Shown here piece by piece: positions 1 to 6,469 of a stretch of 14,468 nt of DNA. This DNA is from Nitrospira sp. (GTDB lineage Bacteria > Nitrospirota > Nitrospiria > Nitrospirales > Nitrospiraceae), in assembly GCA_016873525.1 (NCBI GenBank), contig VGXD01000022.1, positions 1 to 14,468 on the forward strand, written 5' to 3'. Under the pieces are notes generated by a model. That model had not been told where the DNA came from. It saw nothing but the letters and a program-made list of their open reading frames with translations, and ran no database searches. Every line of letters begins with the position of its first letter. Position 1 is the first letter of the stretch. Position numbers and translations under genes: made by a program.

Positions 1-288
1 TTCCACGACGTTCTGCGTGGCGATGCCGGCGTGGTCGGTGCCGGGCATCCAGAGGGTGTTGCGGCCCTGCATGCGCCGCCAGCGGACCAGGATGTCCTGC
101 AAGGAGTTGTTCAGCGCGTGGCCGACGTGGAGGGAGCCGGTGATGTTGGGCGGAGGGATGACGACGGTGTAGGACGGGTTCGGCTGCTGCGAAGAGGCGT
201 GGAAATAGCCCCGGTCGATCCAGAACCGGTACCACCGTTCTTCGACCTGCTTGGGGTCATAGGTTTTCTCGAGTTGTCGGAGCGCCAT
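1..288 (-). CDS. valS: Valyl-tRNA synthetase, N-terminal fragment
   Basis: A class I aminoacyl-tRNA synthetase that charges tRNA-Val in the cytoplasm. Only the first 96 codons are in the window and the gene runs off the left edge. The start ATG is the complement of 286-288. The frame reads MALRQLEKTYDPKQVEERW, then PPPNITGSLHVGHALNN, whose HVGH is the class I HIGH signature (about residues 48-51). It continues with the family's LQDILVRWRRMQG and the PGTDHAGIATQNVVE stretch typical of ValRS. The KMSKS, editing and anticodon-binding parts lie outside the window. The first half of the ValRS is distinguished from LeuRS and IleRS by the NNSLQDI and PGTDHAGIATQ blocks. A promoter lies about 50 bases upstream. 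The gene is divergent from the small basic protein gene at 480. Confidence 0.96.
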   Translation of the reverse strand, partial: MALRQLEKTYDPKQVEERWYRFWIDRGYFHASSQQPNPSYTVVIPPPNITGSLHVGHALNNSLQDILVRWRRMQGRNTLWMPGTDHAGIATQNVVE

Positions 289-333
289 GTTCGATCAATC
301 GCCTTGCGCGCCTTGCGCCTTGGGATGGGGCGC

Positions 334-362
334 ATCTTAACACGCGGCCCAGGGGCCAGCAA
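334..362 (-). promoter_or_regulatory. Probable sigma70-type promoter of valS
   Basis: On the minus strand TTGCTG (complement of 357-362) is followed after exactly 17 bases by TAAGAT (complement of 334-339). Transcription would start near 327, giving a leader of about 40 bases before the valS ATG at 288. Match to consensus is moderate at both boxes. The call rests on spacing and position. Confidence 0.5.
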
Positions 363-405
363 GGCGTTCGGGATAGGGGAGGAGACGGCAGGCAAGATCG
401 GCGCG

Positions 406-434
406 TTGCTTGTGCATGGGACGCGAGATATGCT
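406..434 (+). promoter_or_regulatory. Probable promoter of the 36-residue basic protein
   Basis: TTGCTT at 406-411 and TATGCT at 429-434 are separated by 17 bases, about 45 bases before the start codon at 480. A second TATACA lies at 434-439. This promoter faces away from the valS promoter, so 289-479 is a divergent control region. Confidence 0.5.
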
Positions 435-479
435 ATACAGGCACGCGAAGCGGCTCTACATAAAAGGAGATGAATCAGC

Positions 480-590
480 ATGGCGCGTGGACGCGAAAAA
501 GATCGGAAGACCCGCAAGAAGCATCGGAAGAACGTCGCGCGCGTGAAAGCGCTGGCCAAGAGCCGGCGCACGAAGCGACCCAAGAAGTAG
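480..590 (+). CDS. Very small, highly basic protein (36 aa), function unknown
   Basis: A 36-codon reading frame starting MARGREKDRKTRKKHRK and ending in RRTKRPKK then TAG. Of 36 residues, 19 are Lys or Arg, with one His and only two acidic residues and no Cys or aromatic residue. Support for translation: an AGGAG ribosome binding site at 465-469, ten bases before the ATG, and a 17-bp-spaced promoter just upstream. Another ATG at 470 opens a longer frame in a different phase (to 754), but it lacks a properly spaced ribosome binding site and its product is low-complexity. The composition resembles small ribosomal or nucleic-acid-binding proteins, so association with RNA, ribosome or DNA is a reasonable guess. 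I do not recognise a named family. Confidence 0.7.
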   Translation: MARGREKDRKTRKKHRKNVARVKALAKSRRTKRPKK

Positions 591-606
591 TCGCGGTTCA
601 TTTTTT
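575..606 (+). terminator. Possible weak terminator of the small gene
   Basis: GCGAC at 575-579 can pair with GTCGC at 590-594 around a ten-base loop containing the end of the gene, and TTCATTTTTT follows at 597-606. The stem is short and overlaps the stop codon, so this is tentative. Confidence 0.25.
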
Positions 607-773
607 ACGCAGGATCGGCAGCGGCCTATTCGGTGGCCTCAATCGGATTCTCCCCTCGGCGCCCCCCTCTCTTCCTTGTGCTCCATCTTTGCGTCAACGA
701 TGCACCGGTCGGCAGGCAGCAGTCGGTGGGCTGAAGCGGAAGCCCGATCACTGACCCCTGGGGGCTAGTTCAA

Positions 774-1499
774 ATGAGCCGTGTGACGGTTGTCTTTTTC
801 GATGCAGCCGGGACCCTGTTCCATGTGAAGGGGTCTGTGGCGGAGGTCTATCTCGCCTATGCGGAACCCTATGGAGTCCGCCGGACCCCCGAGCTGCTCG
901 AAGCGGTCAGCGCGGCGTTCCGGCGAGCCTTCCGCGACTCCCCCCCGCCGATCTTTGCCGCCACGGAACCGGCCGACATCAAACGCTGCGAGCGGCTGTG
1001 GTGGTTCGACATCGTCCACACGGTGTTCTACCGGGTCGGCATGTTTGAGGGGTTCGACGAGTACTTCGACACCGTCTTCCGGGCCTTTGCCGATCCGCAG
1101 CAGTGGGTGTTGTGTCCGGATACGCTGGGCGCCCTCACGGCCTTGAAGGAGGGCGGCTACGAACTGGGCATCATCTCGAATTTCGATACCAGGCTCTTCC
1201 CTTTGTTGCGGGGCCTCGGCATCGAGGGGCTCTTCGATACGGTGACGATCTCGACCTTGGCAAAGGCGGTCAAGCCGGCTTCGCAAATTTTTCGTCTGGC
1301 CCTGGATAAACATGCCGTCGATCCGGAAGACGCCCTCCACGTCGGAGACAGCGTCAGGGACGATGTGGAAGGCGCTCGCCAGGCCGGCCTCATCGGCGTC
1401 CTGATCGATCGCGGACAGGCGCACGACCGAATCGTGCCGGACGCGACGCCCAGGATCAACACCCTCGACGAACTTCCTCGCTTGCTGGCGACCCTGTAA
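774..1499 (+). CDS. HAD-superfamily (subfamily IA, HDHD3/REG-2-like) hydrolase
   Basis: A 241-residue haloacid-dehalogenase-fold hydrolase, likely acting on a small phosphorylated metabolite; the substrate is unknown. Motif I is FFDAAGTLF with the nucleophile Asp10. Motif II is IISNFD with Ser135. Motif III is Lys167 in KPASQIF. Motif IV is HVGDSVRDDVEG with Asp192 and Asp196/197. The helical cap insertion lies between about residues 18 and 110. The residue two after the nucleophile is Ala12, where classical phosphatases carry the acid/base Asp (DxDGT). This is known in REG-2/HDHD3-like and some other HAD enzymes, and it makes ordinary phosphatase activity uncertain. The start ATG has only a weak GGGGG at 760-764 in front. 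The 183 bases before it and the 282 bases after it hold no gene I can support. Confidence 0.85.
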   Translation: MSRVTVVFFDAAGTLFHVKGSVAEVYLAYAEPYGVRRTPELLEAVSAAFRRAFRDSPPPIFAATEPADIKRCERLWWFDIVHTVFYRVGMFEGFDEYFDTVFRAFADPQQWVLCPDTLGALTALKEGGYELGIISNFDTRLFPLLRGLGIEGLFDTVTISTLAKAVKPASQIFRLALDKHAVDPEDALHVGDSVRDDVEGARQAGLIGVLIDRGQAHDRIVPDATPRINTLDELPRLLATL

Positions 1500-1781
1500 C
1501 GAGCCGGCCGTGCCGCCGCATTTCGCGTGTCGCGGGATGCACACGTTCCCCACAATCGCTCGATAGGTCCTGCCTGGTTGACGGCGATCTGCCGGTTATT
1601 TCCCGTTGCCGTCCGCTGTGTCCCGTTGAAAAGAGTTCCCGTCAGGACGGCCTCACGTAACCGCTAGAAATGACCGATAGAGAGGCCTGGGTACAAGGGG
1701 TGGACCGGCTGCCTGTGGATTCCTCTTTATGGAGGCCCGGCTAGGCGATCCTCCCGGTCTATTTGACTAGGTGCATGGACC

Positions 1782-2921
1782 ATGATGGGTGGCAAGGTCT
1801 CGATGGGGGAAGAGCGGCGGCGCGTCTTGTTGAATCCGCGTCATTCCTCCCTGAACGGTACTGCGCAGACGGAGAAGGCCGTTCCGTCGAACGGGACGCA
1901 GCCTGCGCCGGAGCCGGCCTGGGCCTCCTGGCCGGACGACAAGCTGCTGGAGATGAAGCTCTGCGATCTGCAGGTGGGCATCGAAGGAAGTCCGGTTGAA
2001 ACGCAGATTCGGCAGCTCTATGGAGAACTGGAGGCGCAGCGGATCGTCTTTCGGCCGCATTTTTGGCTGTCGGACGAATGGTTCAGCCCCGATGGGATTC
2101 CCGGGGTGGCCATTCCGTTTTACATGGTCCACGAACGTTTGGCCCGGCTCGAACTCAGGCAGATGTTCGAAGTCGAGGGCGGGACGCCGGAGTGGTGCAT
2201 GCGCATCCTCCGCCACGAAACGGGCCATGCCATCGAGAATGCCTATCATCTGCGGCGTCGCCGGAGCCGGCAACGGTTGTTCGGCCGGTCCTCCCAATCC
2301 TATCCCGACTATTACACGCCCAAGCCCTACAGCAAGAGCTTCGTGTTGCACCTGGACATGTGGTATGCGCAGAGCCATCCGGATGAGGACTTTGCCGAAA
2401 CCTTCGCCGTGTGGCTGACGCCGGGCTCCATGTGGCGGGAGCGCTATGCCGGCTGGCCCGCGATCAAAAAACTTCAGTACGTGGACCATCTGATGAAGGA
2501 CATTGCCGGGACGCCGCCGCCGGTCACCTCGACGCAGTGCCTCGACCCGCTCGCGCAACTGCACAAGAGCCTCCGGACGCATTACGAGGACAAGCGGCGG
2601 CACTATGGGTTGAACCACCCCCATTTTTACGACCGGGACTTGAGGCGCTTGTTTTCCGACGCGCCGGAATTCGCGTCGCACAAGACGGCGGCGAGTTTTC
2701 TGGCCCGTCACAGAAAAGAGGTTCGTCGCAAGGTGGCGGAGTGGACGGGGGAGTACCAGTACACGATCGACCAGGTGTTGGAAAAGATGATCGCGCGCTG
2801 CCGCGAACTCAATTTGCGATTGGCGGTGCCGGAGGAGCAGGCCGGGCTGGACTTCACCGTGCTTCTGACGGTGCAAACGATGAACTTCCTCCACAGCGGC
2901 CGTCACCGGGTGGCGTTATAA
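1782..2921 (+). CDS. Putative zinc metallopeptidase (HExxH)
   Basis: A 379-residue soluble protein with no signal peptide or membrane segment. The zinc-binding helix is RHETGHAIENAY (His145, Glu146, His149). About 55 residues on, HPDEDFAETFAVW offers Glu206 (or Glu202/Asp203) as a third ligand, the layout of gluzincin-like peptidases and of families annotated 'putative zinc-binding metallopeptidase'. The first 45 residues are polar and probably disordered. The C-terminal 130 residues are helical and basic (RHRKEVRRKVAEW) and have no recognised motif. AGGTG at 1767-1771 precedes the ATG at 1782; Met2 and Met8 are other possible starts. The TAA stop is two bases before the ATP-grasp gene, so the two are almost surely co-transcribed. 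The substrate is unknown. The pairing suggests a peptide made or modified by the partner. Confidence 0.78.
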   Translation: MMGGKVSMGEERRRVLLNPRHSSLNGTAQTEKAVPSNGTQPAPEPAWASWPDDKLLEMKLCDLQVGIEGSPVETQIRQLYGELEAQRIVFRPHFWLSDEWFSPDGIPGVAIPFYMVHERLARLELRQMFEVEGGTPEWCMRILRHETGHAIENAYHLRRRRSRQRLFGRSSQSYPDYYTPKPYSKSFVLHLDMWYAQSHPDEDFAETFAVWLTPGSMWRERYAGWPAIKKLQYVDHLMKDIAGTPPPVTSTQCLDPLAQLHKSLRTHYEDKRRHYGLNHPHFYDRDLRRLFSDAPEFASHKTAASFLARHRKEVRRKVAEWTGEYQYTIDQVLEKMIARCRELNLRLAVPEEQAGLDFTVLLTVQTMNFLHSGRHRVAL

Positions 2922-2923
2922 CC

Positions 2924-3946
2924 ATGAAGAAACTGCGCGTCCTTGCCCTCATGCACGAAGACCTGATCCCTCCCGACGATCCCGGCGGAGTCGATCTGGA
3001 CCACGCCGAGTGGAAGACGGAGTATGACGTGGTGTCCACGCTCCGGGGGATGGGGCACGAGGTGCAGCCGCTCGGTGTGCGCGACGACCTGCGGGCGATC
3101 GGCAACGCCATCGAGGGGACCAAACCGCACATTGCCTTCAACCTTCTGGAAGAATTCGACGGGATGGCGATCTACGACCACAACGTCGTTTCCTATCTCG
3201 AATTGATGCGGATGCCCTATACGGGCTGCGATCCGCGCGGGCTGATGCTGGCGCACGACAAGAGCCTGTCCAAGAAAATCCTTTCCTACCACAAGATCCC
3301 CACGCCGGACTTTGCGGAGTTTCCCATCGGGCGGGCCGTCGAGCGGCCGAAGGACTTGCCCTTCCCCTTGATCGTGAAGTCGGTCTCGGAAGACGCCTCG
3401 CTGGGCATCTCGCAAGCCTCGATCGTCGAGGACGACGACGCGCTTCGCGAGCGGGTCACCTTCATCCACGAGAAGATCGGGACCGGCGCCTTGGTCGAGC
3501 AGTATGTCGAGGGGCGCGAACTCTACGTGGGGGTCTTGGGCAACCGGCATTTGCAAGTGTTGCCGGTTTGGGAACTGGTGATGAACAAGATGCCGGACGA
3601 GGCCTGGCGGATTGCGACCGAACGGGTCAAGTGGAGCCCGAAATACCAGGAGAAGTATGGGATCACATCAGACGAGGCCAAGGGGCTACCCAAGGGGATG
3701 GCCGAGAAAATCCAGTACCTGGCGAAGTGCGTCTACCGGGCGCTCGGGTTGCAGGGCTATGCCCGCATCGATTTCCGGCTCGACCCCAAGGGACAAATCT
3801 ACGTCTTGGAAGCCAACCCCAACCCGCAGATTGCCGACGGCGAGGACTTCGCCGAATCCGCCGAACGGGCGGATCTGTCGTACGGCGCGCTGTTGCAACG
3901 CATCCTCAGCATCGGCTTGAATCGGCAGACCCCTCGGCACGGATAG
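2924..3946 (+). CDS. ATP-grasp ligase, D-alanine-D-alanine-ligase-like
   Basis: A 340-residue cytoplasmic ATP-grasp enzyme, which would form an amide or peptide bond through an acyl-phosphate. The N-terminal Ddl-like domain is at about 1-105 (FNLLEEFDG, YTGCDPRGLMLAHDK). The central ATP-binding part has PLIVKSVSEDASLGIS with Lys152 and the adenine-binding EQYVEG (192-197). The C-terminal part has RIDFRLD (Arg281, Asp283) and LEANPNP (Glu296, Asn298), the Mg2+ ligands. The usual Ddl loop GSSVGV is here DASLGI, and the terminal LEVNTLPG is LEANPNPQI, so this is a Ddl relative and probably not the peptidoglycan Ddl. A linker of about 40 residues (220-260) with WSPKYQEKYGI is inserted. The ATG at 2924 follows the peptidase stop by two bases without a clear ribosome binding site, which implies coupled translation. 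The longer frame opening at 2411 is an artefact inside the peptidase gene. Confidence 0.85.
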   Translation: MKKLRVLALMHEDLIPPDDPGGVDLDHAEWKTEYDVVSTLRGMGHEVQPLGVRDDLRAIGNAIEGTKPHIAFNLLEEFDGMAIYDHNVVSYLELMRMPYTGCDPRGLMLAHDKSLSKKILSYHKIPTPDFAEFPIGRAVERPKDLPFPLIVKSVSEDASLGISQASIVEDDDALRERVTFIHEKIGTGALVEQYVEGRELYVGVLGNRHLQVLPVWELVMNKMPDEAWRIATERVKWSPKYQEKYGITSDEAKGLPKGMAEKIQYLAKCVYRALGLQGYARIDFRLDPKGQIYVLEANPNPQIADGEDFAESAERADLSYGALLQRILSIGLNRQTPRHG

Positions 3947-3969
3947 CGGGTTGTTGGCGGCCGCTCCTT

Positions 3970-4126
3970 CTAGCAGGACGTTGAAAAAAACCTCCAGCTT
4001 CGTTCTCGCTCGCTGCGGCCTTGCCGGGCGGTCTTTTTGACCATCCTGGAGGGGACTGGTCCCGTCTGTGATCTCCTGCAGGTCGGTCTTCCCAGGCGCC
4101 AAAAGGGTTTTTCAACAGCCTGCTAG
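3970..4126. repeat. MITE-like palindromic element with 19-bp terminal inverted repeats
   Basis: The left end (3970-3988) reads CTAGCAGGACGTTGAAAAA. The complement of the right end (4108-4126) reads CTAGCAGGCTGTTGAAAAA, matching at 17 of 19 positions. The interior has further inverted pieces: CCTCCAG at 3991-3997 with CTGGAGG at 4046-4052, GGGAC/GTCCC around 4052-4063, and the palindrome CCTGCAGG at 4075-4082. No coding sequence fits. CTAG at each edge may be part of the inverted repeat or a 4-bp target duplication, which cannot be separated because CTAG is itself palindromic. The element lies between two convergent genes, so its transcript could fold into a long hairpin and act as a bidirectional terminator. 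Confidence 0.75.
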
Positions 4127-4848
4127 AGCAACTGCGGGATGAGCTGGCCGGCCCTTCCCCGAATCGCGACATCCACCAACTGCGACTGTGGCGTGGGGTC
4201 CAGGTTCAGTTCGGCTACGAAGGCTCCGGCGGCCTTGGCGATCGGCGCGAAGGACGCGGCCGGATAGACCGCGCCGGAGGTGCCGACGATCAGCAAGACC
4301 TCGCATGACGCCAGGGCGCCCATGCACTGATCCAGCCTCTTCTCATCCAAGGTCTCGCCGAACCAGACGATGTGCGGCCGTAGCAACCCTCGGCAGGACC
4401 GGCAGGAGGGGAGCAGGACCATCGGCACGTCACGGTTTTCTTCGACCGCCCCGCAGGCGGTGCACCGCACCATCCAAATGTTGCCGTGGAGTTCCAGCAG
4501 CTTCCGGGACCCTGCCGCCCGGTGCAAGCCGTCCACGTTCTGCGTGATCAGGAGAAACCGCTCGTGTCGGGTTTCCATCTCGGCGAGGGCCAGGTGGCCG
4601 GGGGTGGGGTGTTTGGTTGCGATCACTTCGCGGCGCCAGTTGTACCATTCCCAGACGAGGCGGGGATCGCGCGCAAAGGCTTCCGGCGTGGCCAGGTCCT
4701 CGGCTCTGAAATTCCGCCAGAGGCCGTCCGTGCCCCGGAAGGTCGGGACTCCGCTGTCGGCCGAAATGCCGGCGCCGGTCAGCACGGCCACGGAACGGGC
4801 TTGCGCCAGCCGGTTCTTAACTGAATGGATGGCCTCGGCTTGATCCAT
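4123..4848 (-). CDS. cobB: Sirtuin, NAD-dependent protein deacylase (predicted desuccinylase type)
   Basis: A 241-residue, full-length bacterial sirtuin that removes acyl groups from lysine using NAD+ in the cytoplasm. Seen in order: GAGIS (25-29) and GVPTFRG for NAD binding; QNVDGLH (103-109); the catalytic base His121 in LELHGN; a four-Cys zinc site (Cys129, Cys132, Cys149, Cys152); VWFGE (161-165); and VGTSG (188-192). WEWYNWRRE contains Tyr69 and Arg72. This Tyr-x-x-Arg pair marks class III sirtuins such as SIRT5 and E. coli CobB, which prefer succinyl or malonyl lysine. The stop TAG is supplied by the CTAG edge of the MITE-like element. The start ATG (complement of 4846-4848) has no clear ribosome binding site. 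A TATAAT box for the minus strand lies at 4969-4974. Confidence 0.93.
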   Translation of the reverse strand: MDQAEAIHSVKNRLAQARSVAVLTGAGISADSGVPTFRGTDGLWRNFRAEDLATPEAFARDPRLVWEWYNWRREVIATKHPTPGHLALAEMETRHERFLLITQNVDGLHRAAGSRKLLELHGNIWMVRCTACGAVEENRDVPMVLLPSCRSCRGLLRPHIVWFGETLDEKRLDQCMGALASCEVLLIVGTSGAVYPAASFAPIAKAAGAFVAELNLDPTPQSQLVDVAIRGRAGQLIPQLL

Positions 4849-4865
4849 AGGCGGTGATGATCGAA

Positions 4866-4955
4866 CAGTCCATCAAGTCGGAAAGTCCGTCAAGTCCGGC
4901 AAGTTGTCCAGTCGTGGTCTTGCCGCAATGACTGTGCAGACTTTCCGACTCGACA
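4866..4955. repeat. Inverted arms of a degenerate 9-bp AAGTC repeat
   Basis: From 4875 to 4910 the unit AAGTCnGnn recurs about every nine bases (AAGTCGGA, AAGTCCGTC, AAGTCCGGC, AAGTTGTCC). The 12-mer AGTCGGAAAGTC at 4876-4887 has a perfect inverted copy, GACTTTCCGACT, at 4939-4950. The locus lies in the leader region of the sirtuin gene. A near-identical 12-mer (AGTCGAAAAGTC) occurs at 9956-9967. Confidence 0.7.
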
Positions 4956-4968
4956 GGCCGACGCGCCG

Positions 4969-4974
4969 ATTATA
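4969..4974 (-). promoter_or_regulatory. Consensus -10 box, candidate sirtuin promoter
   Basis: The complement of 4969-4974 is TATAAT, a perfect sigma70 -10 box pointing toward the sirtuin gene, 121 bases from its ATG. No convincing -35 box stands 16-18 bases upstream (GTCCTG at 17), so this is a weak call. If used, the AAGTC repeat arms would be transcribed as the 5' leader. Confidence 0.3.
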
Positions 4975-4981
4975 CTCCACT

Positions 4982-5010
4982 TTTTTCGGTCCAGGACGGC
5001 GTGGTATAGT
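4982..5010 (+). promoter_or_regulatory. Extended -10 promoter candidate for the reductase fusion gene
   Basis: TATAGT at 5005-5010 is preceded by TG one base away (TGGTATAGT), an extended -10 arrangement. A T-rich TTTTTC at 4982-4987 sits 17 bases upstream in the -35 position. The start would be near 5017, about 90 bases before the ATG at 5107, with the AGCTGAT repeats in the leader. Confidence 0.35.
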
Positions 5011-5022
5011 ACCGGCGGTTTT

Positions 5023-5089
5023 CAGCCGTCAGCTTCGGGCAAAAGCAGATTGCAGAAAGCTGAGAGCTGCAGGCTGATAGCTGATAGCG
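5023..5089. repeat. Heptamer AGCTGAT array with an inverted arm
   Basis: From 5058 the sequence reads AGCTGAG, AGCTGCA, GGCTGAT, AGCTGAT, AGCGCTG, a degenerate 7-bp tandem repeat. CAGCCGTCAGCTT at 5023-5035 is the inverted counterpart of AAGCTGAGAGCTG at 5057-5069 (11 of 13 positions). The array fills the leader of the following gene and ends about 15 bases before its start codon. The reading frame stays open through it from 5050, but the repeat is more likely noncoding. Confidence 0.65.
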
Positions 5090-5106
5090 CTGTTCAGAGG
5101 TTCTTC

Positions 5107-6450
5107 ATGCGAAACGTCATGATCGTCGGGGCCGGGGCGGTCGGGGGATTTTTCGGGGCGCACCTGGCCAAGGCCAACCCCAACGTCAGTTTCTTGCTGC
5201 GGCCGAGGACCTGCCATGCCGTGCAGGAGCGGGGCCTGACCATCAGGAGCGCCGCCGGGACTTTCACGGTGCGCCCCAGGGCTTCGTCCAATCCCTGCGA
5301 CCTGCCCAAACCCGATCTGATCGTCCTCTCCGTCAAAGTCTACGACTTGGACGAGGTGTTGGCCCAAATCGAGCCGATCATGACGGAGCAGACCGTCCTC
5401 CTGACTTTGCAGAACGGCGTGGACGTCGAGGACCGGCTCCTGGCCCGTTTCAAGCGCGATTGCGTGGTGGGGGGCGTCGCCTACATCTATTCCAAGATCG
5501 CCGAGCCCGGCGTCATCGAGCATTACAAGCGCGGGTCGGTCGCGATCGGAGAGTTGATGGGGCACAAGAGCCCGCGTGTGTTGCAGATCGCGGACTTGTT
5601 CAAGCAGGCGGGGCTTCCCTGCCAGTTGTCCGAGGACATTCGCCGGAGCAAGTGGGAGAAGATGTGCTGGAACTGCGTCTTCAACCCCCTCACGGTCATC
5701 ATCAATGACCGGGTGGCCAAGGCGCTGGACCATCCCGAGATGCTGGGCGTGATCCATCAGATCGTCGCCGAAGTCTCGGCGGTCTCGGCAGGGTGCAAGG
5801 TGCCGCTGGCCTCCGACATGGCCGACAAGGTGGTGCGGTGGTCCCAGGAGATTCGCGATATCCATACGTCCATGTACGACGATTGGAAGGCCGGCCGCCC
5901 GACGGAGATCGAGTCCCTCAATGGCTATGTGGCCGCGCGGGGGAAGGCATTGGGCATCCCGACCCCGCTCAACGACGCCTTGACGGCCCTGATCAAGACC
6001 ATCACGGAGAAAGAACCGGTCGGGCCCGGGGTCGTGAGGATCGACGGAGCGGTGATCCAGCCTGTCCTGCTGAACCGGGACGCGCTGGCCAAGTTGCCGG
6101 CCGAGCATCAGGTGCCGGACGTGGGCGTTCCGTCGCCGGGCACGAAGGGGAGGGGCGTTCGCGTGAAGGGCCTGCTGGAAGTGCCGGCCCTGGCCATCGG
6201 CGCCGACCACGTTACCTTCCACTCGCAGGACGGCCGGTATGCGGCGAGCCTGACCTTGAAACAGGCGATGGACTACGGCATTCTCATCTATCAACTCGAC
6301 GGGGCGTCGCTGCCCGAACAGAACGGCGGCCCCTTCCGCTTGATCGCGCCGGGCCTCGGCGATCTCTGCGCCAACGTGAAGGGTGTGGCGCGCATCGAGC
6401 TGACGATCGGCCCAGGCCAGGACACGCGCCCCTCGATCAAGACCTGCTAG
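5107..6450 (+). CDS. Ketopantoate reductase-like protein fused to a molybdopterin-oxidoreductase-fold domain
   Basis: A 447-residue protein. Residues 1 to about 305 are an ApbA/PanE-type NADPH-dependent 2-oxoacid reductase. They contain the dinucleotide loop GAGAVGG (8-14), SVKVYD (75-80), LQNGVD (101-106), the conserved Lys185, Asn189 and Asn193 in WEKMCWNCVFNPLT, and TEIESLNGY with Glu267. These agree with the catalytic and substrate residues of E. coli PanE. PanE is about 300 residues, so the C-terminal 140 residues are extra. They read LAKLPAEHQVPDV, VKGLLEV, DGRYAASLTLKQAMDYGIL, DGASLPEQNGGPFRLIAPG and CANVKGVARIEL, the pattern of the sulfite-oxidase-type molybdopterin-binding fold. The usual cofactor Cys is not evident, so this domain may not bind the cofactor. 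AGAGG at 5096-5100 supports the ATG at 5107 over an upstream ATG at 5050 within repeats. It is convergent with the MATE gene, 19 bases away. Confidence 0.85.
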   Translation: MRNVMIVGAGAVGGFFGAHLAKANPNVSFLLRPRTCHAVQERGLTIRSAAGTFTVRPRASSNPCDLPKPDLIVLSVKVYDLDEVLAQIEPIMTEQTVLLTLQNGVDVEDRLLARFKRDCVVGGVAYIYSKIAEPGVIEHYKRGSVAIGELMGHKSPRVLQIADLFKQAGLPCQLSEDIRRSKWEKMCWNCVFNPLTVIINDRVAKALDHPEMLGVIHQIVAEVSAVSAGCKVPLASDMADKVVRWSQEIRDIHTSMYDDWKAGRPTEIESLNGYVAARGKALGIPTPLNDALTALIKTITEKEPVGPGVVRIDGAVIQPVLLNRDALAKLPAEHQVPDVGVPSPGTKGRGVRVKGLLEVPALAIGADHVTFHSQDGRYAASLTLKQAMDYGILIYQLDGASLPEQNGGPFRLIAPGLGDLCANVKGVARIELTIGPGQDTRPSIKTC

Positions 6451-6469
6451 ACCGGGCGTCCCTCGCCGA

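Noticed and set aside
470..754. A 94-codon frame starting ten bases before the small basic gene
   Set aside because: Its ATG directly abuts the AGGAG site, which is too close, and the product is low-complexity with no motif. The 36-codon frame at 480 has proper spacing.
1500..1781. A promoter or RNA in the gap before the metallopeptidase gene
   Set aside because: TTGACG at 1578 and TTGAAA at 1626 have no -10 box at the right spacing. The thrice-repeated CCCGTTG/CCCGTC pieces are too short to interpret.
1767..2906. A 379-codon open frame on the minus strand
   Set aside because: Antisense to the metallopeptidase gene, which has HETGH and a coupled downstream partner; the antisense product shows no motif.
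2411..2923. A longer start for the ATP-grasp gene, adding 171 residues
   Set aside because: The extra part overlaps the metallopeptidase in another frame and is not protein-like; the ATG at 2924 matches the start of the ATP-grasp family domain.
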